Below are positions 16,862-24,256 of a stretch of 53,274 nt of DNA, one piece after another. The DNA lies in assembly GCA_902785575.1 (NCBI GenBank), contig CACZZF010000022.1, positions 1-53,274 of the forward strand, written 5' to 3'. Numbering within the stretch: the stretch's first letter is position 1; every line of letters starts with the position of its first letter. Origin of the DNA: an uncultured Bacteroidia bacterium. GTDB taxonomy: Bacteria > Bacteroidota > Bacteroidia > Bacteroidales > UBA932. Under the pieces are notes generated by a model. That model saw only the letters and a program-made list of their open reading frames with translations. It had not been told where the DNA came from and made no database searches. The position numbers were made by a program, and so were the translations under genes.

Positions 16862-17221
16862 CTATTCTCCTTTCTCGATTCGTTCTACCAGGTCTTTGAG
16901 TTCCTCAAGTGAGATCCTTTCCTCTTTCACCAGCGAGTGGATGACATCCAGGTAGGAGTTGTTAAAATAATCCTCAATGGTCCCGGAAATGGTCTTTCGC
17001 CCGTATTCATGCTCGGAAATGCTTGGAGAATAGCGGTATGCGTTCCCCAGCAGATCCCGCTTAAGGAATCCGTCCTGCTCCAGTGTCCGGACTTGTGAAG
17101 CCAGGGTGTTGAACGTGGGCTTGGGATCAGGGTAGCTGTTCAGCAGGTCCCGTACGAACATCGGGCCCTGTTTCCAGAAGTGATCCATGATTATCCGCTC
17201 TTTCTTTGTAAGTCTGCGCAT
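16862..17221 (-). CDS. BlaI/MecI/CopY-type repressor
   Basis: Winged-helix repressor of 119 residues. LTKKERIIMDHFWKQGPMFVRDLLNSYPDPKPTFNTLASQVRTLEQDGFLKR covers the DNA-binding domain, and the C-terminal helices (GTIEDYFNNSYLDVIHSLVKEE) form the dimer domain. The usual cleavage partner is the M56 peptidase immediately downstream. It heads the operon BlaI - M56 - GLPGLI - barrel. An A/T-rich dyad (TAATATTA, 17226-17233) lies between the -7 box and the start codon and is a candidate operator, but it is only a weak match to known BlaI sites. Confidence 0.95.
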   Translation of the reverse strand: MRRLTKKERIIMDHFWKQGPMFVRDLLNSYPDPKPTFNTLASQVRTLEQDGFLKRDLLGNAYRYSPSISEHEYGRKTISGTIEDYFNNSYLDVIHSLVKEERISLEELKDLVERIEKGE

Positions 17222-17246
17222 ACTATAATATTACAACCTCTTTTTA

Positions 17247-17254
17247 CAAAGATA
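17247..17254 (-). promoter_or_regulatory. -7 box of the BlaI operon
   Basis: TATCTTTG on the minus strand, a full match to the Bacteroidota -7 consensus, 25 bases before the start codon of the BlaI gene. No clear -33 element was found. Confidence 0.55.
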
Positions 17255-17340
17255 TGAATAATAATCCTAAATCTCCTAATATTTTTCGGACCTTTCTTGA
17301 AATTTTTCGGAGTTAGCGGTGGGGCGGATGTACGCTATAC

Positions 17341-17377
17341 AAAAAAAGGAGTTTGCCTTTGAAAGTAAACTCCTTTT
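17341..17377 (-). terminator. Intrinsic terminator after ppdK
   Basis: An 11-bp perfect stem (17344-17354 with 17367-17377; AAAAGGAGTTT / AAACTCCTTTT) with a 12-base loop. On the minus strand it ends in a run of seven T. It sits 22 bases after the pyruvate phosphate dikinase stop codon. Confidence 0.85.
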
Positions 17378-17398
17378 AAGTTGTTGATTGTCAGGTTC

Positions 17399-20122
17399 CT
17401 ATTTGCTCTGCTCGATGGCGGCCTGGGCGGCGGCAAGGCGGGCGATAGGCACGCGGAAAGGTGAGCAGGAAACGTAGTCGACTCCAATCTTGTTGAAGAA
17501 ACGGATAGAATCCGGATCTCCACCATGCTCTCCGCAGACGCCGCACTTGAGGTCGGGCCTCTTGGAACGTCCGCCCTGGATACCGAACTCGACCAGCTTG
17601 CCGACGCTCTTGACGTCGATGGTCTGGAACGGGTCGGAATCGAGGATCTTGTTGCCGAGGTAGTCACCCATGAAGGTGCCGATGTCGTCGCGTGAGAAAC
17701 CGAACGTCATCTGGGTGAGGTCGTTGGTTCCGAATGAGAAGAACTCGGCGGCGCGGGCCATCCTGTCAGCGGTCAGGGCCGCTCTAGGGATCTCGATCAT
17801 GGTTCCGAACTTGTAGTCGATGTTCTGGATCTTAATCCCTTCAACCTGGGCCTTGACGCGGTCGCAGATAGCTTTCTGGAAGCTGAGCTCGCGGGCGGAG
17901 ATGGTCACAGGGATCATGATCTCGGGCATCGGATGATAGCCCTCGAGAAGAAGCTCGGCGGTGGCCTCGAAGATTGCCCTGTACTGGGTCTCGGCTATCA
18001 GAGGGAAGCTGACATGCAGACGCACGCCCCTGTGTCCCATCATTGGGTTGACCTCGTGAAGGGCTTCACCCCTCTTCTCGATCTCCTCGACAGAGACACC
18101 AAGCTCCCTGGCGACCTCTTTCTTCTTTTCCTCGGTCTTGGGAACGAACTCGTGGAGAGGCGGGTCAAGCAGACGGAACACGACCGGTCTGCCGTCCATG
18201 ATCTTCATCGTGCTCTTCACGGCGGCCTTCATGTAAGGCTCCAGATCCTCAAGTGCAGCCTTGCGCTCGGCATCGGTGTCGCAAAGGATCATCTTGCGGA
18301 GTTTGGAGAGAGGTTTCTCGGAATGGGCTCCGTAGAACATGTGCTCGATACGGAACAGTCCGATACCTTCGGCACCATAGCTGAGAGCCTTGGCGGCATC
18401 CTCGGGGGTGTCGGCATTGGTCCTGATTCCGAGCTTGCGGAACTTGTCGACAATCGACATGAATTTCTTGAACAGGGGGTTCTCAGAGGCGTCCATCGTC
18501 TCGATCTTGGAACCGTAGACGAAGCCCTTGGAACCGTTGAGGCTGAGCCAGTCACCCTCTTTGAAGGTGTCTTTCTCATTGAAGGTCACGGTCTTCTCCT
18601 CGAAGTTGATCTTCATGGCCTCGCATCCCACGATGCAGCATTTGCCCCAGCCGCGGGCCACAAGGGCGGCGTGTGAGGTCATACCACCACGAGTCGTGAG
18701 GATTCCGGCGGCGGCCCTCATACCTTCGATGTCTTCCGGAGAGGTCTCTTCACGGATAAGAATGGCTTTCATTCCGTTGGCGGCGGCCTCCATGGCGGCC
18801 TCGGAGGTGAACACTATCTGGCCAACGGCTCCTCCCGGAGAAGCGGGCAGACCGACGGCGAGCACCTTGGCTTTCTTCTCGGAAGAAGGGTCAAGGATCG
18901 GGTGGAGAATCTCGTCGAGCTGTGAAGGGGAGACCCTCATGACGGCGGTCTTCTCGTCGATCATCTTCTCGTCGACCATATCCATAGCCATCTGAAGGGC
19001 GGCCAGACCGGTACGCTTTCCGATTCTGCACTGGAGCATCCAGAGGTGACCCTCCTGGATGGTAAACTCGATGTCCTGCATGTCGCGGAAGTGCTTCTCA
19101 AGCTTCAGGCGGATGCCGTCAAGCTCTTTGTAGACCTCAGGCATAGCGGTCTCGAGGGACTCTAGGTTCTTGTTCTTCTCAGTCTTGGTGGCCTCGTTAA
19201 GAGGGTTGGGGGTACGGATACCGGCGACAACATCCTCGCCCTGTGCGTTGATGAGCCACTCACCGTAGAACTTGTTGTCACCATTGGCGGGGTTACGTGA
19301 GAAGGCGACTCCGGTAGCGGAGGTGTTGCCCATATTTCCGAACACCATGGACTGGACGTTGACAGCGGTGCCCCAATCATCAGGAATCTTCTCGATCCTG
19401 CGGTAGGCGATGGCCCTCTTTCCATTCCATGACTTGAAAACGCCACCGATTGAGCCCCAAAGCTGCTCCTGGGCGGTGTCGGGGAAGTCAACTCCGAGAA
19501 CCTCCTTGACTTTCACCTTGAATTTCTCGCAGAGATCCTTGAGTTCATCAGCGGTGATCTCGGTGTCGGACTTGTAGCCCTGCTTGTCTTTGAGCTCCAT
19601 CATCATCCTGTCAAGCTGCTGGCGGATGCCCTGCCCGTCGGCAGGCTCGATGCCCTCAGCCTTTTCCATGACAACATCAGAGTACATCATGATGAGGCGC
19701 CTGTAAGCGTCGTAAACGAACCTCGGGTTGCCGGTCTTCTGGATCATTCCGGGAATGGTCGCTGAGCAAAGGCCGATGTTGAGGATGGTGTCCATCATTC
19801 CGGGCATGGAGCTCCTCGCTCCGGAACGGCAGCTGACGAGCAGCGGATCGGAAATGTCTCCGAATTTCTTGCCCATGATGGTCTCGGTGGCCTTCATCGC
19901 CTCAGCGACCTCCTTCTTAAGGTCGTTGGTGTAGCCACCGCCGAGGGAGTAATACTCGGCGCAGCATTCAGTGGTGATTGTGAAACCGGCGGGAACCGGC
20001 ATTCCAAGCTTGCTCATCTCGGCGAGGTTGGCACCCTTGCCGCCAAGCAATTCCCTCATCTGTCCATCGCCCTCGGCGGTCTTGCCTCCGAAACGATAGA
20101 CTCTTTTCTTCTTGTCGAACAT
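17399..20122 (-). CDS. ppdK: Pyruvate, phosphate dikinase
   Basis: Interconverts pyruvate + ATP + Pi and phosphoenolpyruvate + AMP + PPi in the cytoplasm; in anaerobic Bacteroidota it often runs in the glycolytic direction. 907 residues, normal for the family. The N-terminal nucleotide-binding domain has GGKGANLAEM. The central swivelling His domain has GGMTSHAALVARGWGKCC (catalytic His near residue 482). The C-terminal PEP-binding barrel has FFSFGTNDLTQMTFGFSRDD and the CGVCGEHGGDP motif. It is monocistronic, with a full promoter upstream (20166-20196) and a terminator downstream. Confidence 0.97.
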   Translation of the reverse strand: MFDKKKRVYRFGGKTAEGDGQMRELLGGKGANLAEMSKLGMPVPAGFTITTECCAEYYSLGGGYTNDLKKEVAEAMKATETIMGKKFGDISDPLLVSCRSGARSSMPGMMDTILNIGLCSATIPGMIQKTGNPRFVYDAYRRLIMMYSDVVMEKAEGIEPADGQGIRQQLDRMMMELKDKQGYKSDTEITADELKDLCEKFKVKVKEVLGVDFPDTAQEQLWGSIGGVFKSWNGKRAIAYRRIEKIPDDWGTAVNVQSMVFGNMGNTSATGVAFSRNPANGDNKFYGEWLINAQGEDVVAGIRTPNPLNEATKTEKNKNLESLETAMPEVYKELDGIRLKLEKHFRDMQDIEFTIQEGHLWMLQCRIGKRTGLAALQMAMDMVDEKMIDEKTAVMRVSPSQLDEILHPILDPSSEKKAKVLAVGLPASPGGAVGQIVFTSEAAMEAAANGMKAILIREETSPEDIEGMRAAAGILTTRGGMTSHAALVARGWGKCCIVGCEAMKINFEEKTVTFNEKDTFKEGDWLSLNGSKGFVYGSKIETMDASENPLFKKFMSIVDKFRKLGIRTNADTPEDAAKALSYGAEGIGLFRIEHMFYGAHSEKPLSKLRKMILCDTDAERKAALEDLEPYMKAAVKSTMKIMDGRPVVFRLLDPPLHEFVPKTEEKKKEVARELGVSVEEIEKRGEALHEVNPMMGHRGVRLHVSFPLIAETQYRAIFEATAELLLEGYHPMPEIMIPVTISARELSFQKAICDRVKAQVEGIKIQNIDYKFGTMIEIPRAALTADRMARAAEFFSFGTNDLTQMTFGFSRDDIGTFMGDYLGNKILDSDPFQTIDVKSVGKLVEFGIQGGRSKRPDLKCGVCGEHGGDPDSIRFFNKIGVDYVSCSPFRVPIARLAAAQAAIEQSK

Positions 20123-20165
20123 ATAATAAACAGCTTAAATGATTTAGTCTCTTAAAAATGGTTGG

Positions 20166-20196
20166 CAAAGATAACAAAAATGATTGGTTATAGCAA
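20166..20196 (-). promoter_or_regulatory. Promoter of ppdK
   Basis: On the minus strand: TTG (20194-20196), a 20-base spacer, then TATCTTTG (20166-20173). It is a full consensus promoter about 43 bases before the ppdK start. Its -33 element lies inside the last codons of the phoH-like gene. Confidence 0.75.
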
Positions 20197-21561
20197 CTTT
20201 GAGGCGAGATCCGAAAGCTCACTCCGCTCCCCGATCCGCAGGAAAACATGCTCGAACAGTTTCTGTCCGCTCATTTTCTCGCTCAAGTGTGTCAGTCCAT
20301 TGGACCACTGGTCCAGATATGGCTGGTCAATTTGGAATATATCACCCGTGAAAACCATCTTGGTGCCTTCCCCGGCCCTGGTGATTATGGTCTTGATCTC
20401 ATTAGGCGTGAGGTTCTGGGCCTCGTCGCAGATGAAAAACACCCTTCCGAGGCTGCGTCCCCTTATATAAGCCAGAGGGGAGATCAGCAATTTTTCCTCC
20501 CTCAGCATCGCATCCAGCTTGAGAGCCTCCTTGCTGGTGGACTTGAACTTGGATTTGATGACATTGAGGTTGTCCATGAGCGGCTGGATGAACGGGCTCA
20601 TCTTGGATTTCTGGTCTCCTGGAAGGAAGCCGATATCCTGGTTGCCCAGCACGACAGTCGGCCTAGTAAGGATTATCTGGTCAAAGTCCTTGGCTTGCTC
20701 CAAAGCCGACGCGAGGGCGATCAGGGTCTTTCCGGTGCCTGCCCCTCCGGTCATGGAGACCAGTTTCACATTAGGATTCAAGCAGGCGTCAACCGCGAAT
20801 TTCTGCTCGTCGTTGAGGGGCTTGATCCCGTACACATAACGGCTTTTTACCAGGACGATCTTGCCCTCCTCCTCGTCGAAACGGGCGCAGAGAGTCTCGG
20901 ATCCGCAGCGAAGCTTGTATAACTGGTTGGGTTTCGGTCTGGTCTTACTGACCGTCTTCCAAGGAATCGAAGTCTCCGGCCCATAGGCCAACTCTTGGAA
21001 AGCGGCCTCGTTAAAATTCTCAATGACAATTACTTCCTTGATTGAGTTCTCAACCTTCTCGTCCTCAAGTCTGTCGGTCATATAGTCCTGCACCTCCATT
21101 CCGGCGGCCTTTGACTTCATCCTCAGGTTGATGTCTTTTGTGACGAGGGCCACGAAGCGTCCCGGATTGTTATCACGGACCCAAATGGCTGTGGAAAGGA
21201 TCCTGTGGTCCTGGATGTCATCCTTGAAGAGATCCTTCATCTCATCCGGGAATGGATGGTTCGGCTCGATCTTTATTTTTCCGAGACCTTTGGCGATCTG
21301 GATTCCCTTGTCGCCGAACAGGCGGCCGTCGGTAATACGGTCCATGTCGCGCATGAACCCGCGGGCGTTGTAGGCCAGCTGGTCAGTGCCTTTCTTGAAC
21401 TTGTCAAGCTCCTCGATCACTGCTATCGGGATCACGATGTCGTTGTCCTTGAACTTGCGGATTGCCTTGAAATCGTGCAGGATGATGTTCGTGTCAAGAA
21501 CGAATATCTTGGGCTTCCTGACGCCCTCTTTTGGGATTGGTATTCTAGTGTATCTTGCCAT
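20188..21561 (-). CDS. PhoH-family ATPase with N-terminal PIN domain
   Basis: 457 residues. The N-terminal PIN ribonuclease-like domain (about 18-150) has FVLDTNIILHDFKAIRKF and the acidic residues typical of PIN nucleases. The C-terminal PhoH ATPase domain (about 240-440) has Walker A GGAGTGKTLIALA and Walker B FICDEAQNLTPNEIKTIITRAGEGTKMVFTGD. PIN-PhoH (PhoH2) proteins elsewhere have been shown to act as RNA helicase and nuclease. It follows the AIR-synthase-like gene by 11 bases, so the two are probably cotranscribed. Confidence 0.95.
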   Translation of the reverse strand: MARYTRIPIPKEGVRKPKIFVLDTNIILHDFKAIRKFKDNDIVIPIAVIEELDKFKKGTDQLAYNARGFMRDMDRITDGRLFGDKGIQIAKGLGKIKIEPNHPFPDEMKDLFKDDIQDHRILSTAIWVRDNNPGRFVALVTKDINLRMKSKAAGMEVQDYMTDRLEDEKVENSIKEVIVIENFNEAAFQELAYGPETSIPWKTVSKTRPKPNQLYKLRCGSETLCARFDEEEGKIVLVKSRYVYGIKPLNDEQKFAVDACLNPNVKLVSMTGGAGTGKTLIALASALEQAKDFDQIILTRPTVVLGNQDIGFLPGDQKSKMSPFIQPLMDNLNVIKSKFKSTSKEALKLDAMLREEKLLISPLAYIRGRSLGRVFFICDEAQNLTPNEIKTIITRAGEGTKMVFTGDIFQIDQPYLDQWSNGLTHLSEKMSGQKLFEHVFLRIGERSELSDLASKLL

Positions 21562-21572
21562 ATTCTGAAAAA

Positions 21573-22748
21573 TCAGTCCTCGCCCTCCGAGGCTTGGCTA
21601 TTAAGAAGAGACTGGAGGATATCCGAGATGCCTCCGCCCCGTCCGGACTTCACTTTTATGCTCCCGTTACCCGGAACGGGATGCCCTATCGGGTAATACG
21701 CGATGTCCTGCAGCAGGAATTCGGCGTCGGCATAATCATAGTCGATGTCTTTTATTTGGATAAGCGCTCCGGGAACCTCTGAGAAAAGCACCCGCACGCT
21801 TTTGTCCTCATCGTAGGCGTTCATTATGCCGCTCACATCAATCTTGGCTCCCACATCCTCTCCGCACATGGCTTTCAAGGCGGCCAGAAGGCCTCCGTCA
21901 CTGACAGTCCTGCCGGAAAGGGCGACCTTGTCTTCCACGAACTCGCGGATAATCTCGAAGCAATCGATGAAATAATCCCCGTCTCCGATTTCCGGGGCGG
22001 CGTCGCCATTCTGGCCATAAGCCTCGCAAAGCAAGGAGCCGCCTAGCCTGAATTCGCAGCTGTCGAATGGAATGAATATCAGCCAGCTGTCAGGATCAGC
22101 GATAAGTTTGTCAGGGATCGCCCGCCTTCTGCCGATGGCAGGGTGGGGACTGCCGAAAGGAGCGTTTCCGGGAAGGTCAATCTCCTCCTCTTCGGGGCCG
22201 ATCTCCTCATCCGGATCTTCCGGCCTGTCTGTGGCTGCCACTTTGAAGGTTATCTGGCTGACCCTCTCACTTTCTGTGAATGAATATGATCCGAGACAGA
22301 TTCCGAGACTGTCCAGATAGTCGGCGGCCGCCTCGACCGAGGCGTAGAAAGCAGCCATATTACCAAGAGGCTTAGGGTTCCAGCGCCATTTGGCCGAGAG
22401 GGTCAGATCTCCCAGCCTGAAATGGCCTTTCATCCACAAGGTGTCCAGCAGGGCTTTGGCTATCCTGCTTTTGGTGAACTCCTCAGGGAAGGTCACAGGG
22501 CAATTCCTCGGAGATCCGATCGCTCCGTAGATCCCGGAAAGATAATCTTGCACATCCTGGCTCTTGAACTGGTCTGCGGCAGGGCAAGGATCGGTGCTCT
22601 CATCCACTATCGGCTCATATTCCTCGTATGCGGGATTCTCCTCAGGTTCCTGGTCGAGACACCCGTCAAGGATGTCCGCCGGAGTGAAGCGCCGGGGGAT
22701 TCCGTCTATTATGTATTCAGAGCGTAAAGCTGATGTTTTTTCTTTCAT
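21573..22748 (-). CDS. AIR-synthase-related protein, divergent and of unknown function
   Basis: 391 residues, no signal peptide. The C-terminal half (about 215-370) resembles the C-terminal domain of AIR synthase/FGAM synthase (PurM/PurL). It has a Gly-Gly-Ser (RLGGSLLCEAYG), then VSDGGLLAALKAMCGEDVGAKID and VLFSEVPGALIQI, in the right order and spacing. The N-terminal half (about 85-165, GNMAAFYASVEAAADYLDSLGI) could be the matching N-terminal domain. An acidic low-complexity insert (EEEEIDLP region, near 185) and an acidic segment near 35-55 are unusual. I see no glutaminase domain, and the usual N-terminal ATP motif is not evident. A catalytic role in purine synthesis is therefore doubtful. 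Confidence 0.7.
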   Translation of the reverse strand: MKEKTSALRSEYIIDGIPRRFTPADILDGCLDQEPEENPAYEEYEPIVDESTDPCPAADQFKSQDVQDYLSGIYGAIGSPRNCPVTFPEEFTKSRIAKALLDTLWMKGHFRLGDLTLSAKWRWNPKPLGNMAAFYASVEAAADYLDSLGICLGSYSFTESERVSQITFKVAATDRPEDPDEEIGPEEEEIDLPGNAPFGSPHPAIGRRRAIPDKLIADPDSWLIFIPFDSCEFRLGGSLLCEAYGQNGDAAPEIGDGDYFIDCFEIIREFVEDKVALSGRTVSDGGLLAALKAMCGEDVGAKIDVSGIMNAYDEDKSVRVLFSEVPGALIQIKDIDYDYADAEFLLQDIAYYPIGHPVPGNGSIKVKSGRGGGISDILQSLLNSQASEGED

Positions 22749-22752
22749 TCAG

Positions 22753-22784
22753 TTGGAATATGTCCGTAAATTTAAGTATTTTTG
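22753..22784 (+). promoter_or_regulatory. Promoter of folC
   Basis: TTG (22753-22755), 21-base spacer, TATTTTTG (22777-22784): a full match to the Bacteroidota consensus, about 31 bases before the folC start codon. It overlaps a promoter on the other strand. Confidence 0.7.
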
Positions 22785-22796
22785 AATTGAGTTCAA
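22767..22796 (-). promoter_or_regulatory. Promoter of the AIR-synthase-like/phoH operon
   Basis: On the minus strand TTG (22794-22796), 19-base spacer, TAAATTTA (22767-22774), one mismatch at the last base. It lies about 18 bases before the gene start and overlaps the folC promoter almost completely. Confidence 0.5.
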
Positions 22797-22815
22797 AAAA
22801 GAGTGCTTGACGAGG

Positions 22816-24240
22816 ATGGAAAATTATTCGGAAAAATTATATAAAGACAAGTTGGAGGCTATTTTCACGAGGTTCCCTTCGGTCCAGAAGGTTCCTTTTG
22901 GAGATGCATACAAGCCAGGTCTTGACCACATGGAGAAGTTCGCGGCTCTTCTTGGGAATCCTCAGGAGAAGTACCGTACCATCCATGTCGCCGGGACCAA
23001 CGGCAAAGGCTCTGTCGCCAACATGATCGCGTCAGCTCTATCCTCAGCGGGCCTCAAGGTCGGACTCTACACATCCCCGCACATTATCGACTTCCGTGAA
23101 AGAGCCAGAATCCTGCTTCCCTCGGCGGCAGCTCCCTCCGGCTCCCTGCGCTTCGTGCCATATCCGGGTAAATGTCCGCCGGAGGGACTGCCGACCGAGG
23201 AGCCGGTGGAGTCTTCCCTGGTGCCGGAGGAGTATGTTTTCGATTTCCTCTGCCGGTATGAGGCGGATATGGACGAACTGGACCTTTCCTTTTTTGAGAT
23301 CACTACTGGCTTGGCTTTCAAGTGGTTCGCTGACGAGAATGTGGATGTGGCGGTCATCGAGGTAGGTCTGGGAGGCAGGCTTGACAGCACCAATATCATC
23401 ACCCCGGACCTTTCCATCGTGACCAGCATAGCCTTGGACCATTGCGCCCTTTTAGGCGATACCCTTGAAGATATCGCCGGCGAAAAAGCCGGAATATTCA
23501 AGCCGGGAGTCCCCGCATTGGTTGGGGATTATCTCCCGGAGACCCGTCCGGTTTTCGAGAAACAAGCCTCGGAGGTGGAATGCCCTCTCACTTTCGCCCA
23601 GGATGTTGATCTTTCGATGGACGGTCTGGTGCCGGAGATCCTAGAGAACATGGACCTGAAAGGGAAGTACCAGGAAAAGAATCTCCGCACTGTCCTTGCC
23701 GCCATTGATATTCTTGCCCGGAACCCATTCTATTCCAAGCTATCAGACCAGGATGCGGTTGTCGATGCTATCTGCCACACCGCTTCCAGGGCAGGTTTCC
23801 ATGGACGTTGGGAGATGGTGAGGAAAGATCCCATGATAATAGCCGACTTGGGCCATAATCCAGCCGCCCTAAAAGAGAATTTCGCCCAGTTGGAAGTGAT
23901 GATGGCTTCTGGGGATTATTCTTCACTGATCATCATCTACGCTGTCATGGCGGACAAGGATCTGGACGGGATAATGCCTTTGATGCCCGAGAGCGCGACG
24001 TATGTGTTGACCGGCCTAGAATCCAAAAGAGCCTTGCCTGTCGGAGAACTCACCAGAAAGATGGAGGCTTTCAGGGAAGAGGCTGGAAAGTCATTCAAGA
24101 TCGTGGAAACGGACTCTGTAAAGGAGGCAATTTCGGCCGCCCTTTCTCTCGATGAAGACCGTAAACCATTGATATTCATAGGGGGAAGTACTTATCTTCT
24201 CTCGGAAGCCCTGCATGCCCTTGATGCGCGGGGTTTTTGA
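22816..24240 (+). CDS. folC: Folylpolyglutamate synthase/dihydrofolate synthase
   Basis: Mur-ligase-family enzyme that adds glutamate to dihydropteroate or folates, in the cytoplasm. 474 residues. The ATP-binding loop VAGTNGKGSVANMIASAL and the family motif LYTSPHIIDFRERARI are clear, followed by SFFEITTGLAFKWF, EVGLGGRLDSTN and GEKAGIFKPGVPA. Between DFRERARI and the next family block there is an insertion of about 35 residues rich in Pro, Ser and Glu (LPSAAAPSGSLRF onward) that most family members lack. The start at ATG 22816 fits the promoter; a TTG nine bases earlier is possible. It is followed after 16 bases by an alpha-2-macroglobulin-like gene. Confidence 0.95.
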   Translation: MENYSEKLYKDKLEAIFTRFPSVQKVPFGDAYKPGLDHMEKFAALLGNPQEKYRTIHVAGTNGKGSVANMIASALSSAGLKVGLYTSPHIIDFRERARILLPSAAAPSGSLRFVPYPGKCPPEGLPTEEPVESSLVPEEYVFDFLCRYEADMDELDLSFFEITTGLAFKWFADENVDVAVIEVGLGGRLDSTNIITPDLSIVTSIALDHCALLGDTLEDIAGEKAGIFKPGVPALVGDYLPETRPVFEKQASEVECPLTFAQDVDLSMDGLVPEILENMDLKGKYQEKNLRTVLAAIDILARNPFYSKLSDQDAVVDAICHTASRAGFHGRWEMVRKDPMIIADLGHNPAALKENFAQLEVMMASGDYSSLIIIYAVMADKDLDGIMPLMPESATYVLTGLESKRALPVGELTRKMEAFREEAGKSFKIVETDSVKEAISAALSLDEDRKPLIFIGGSTYLLSEALHALDARGF

Positions 24241-24256
24241 AGTATATCGGATTATT

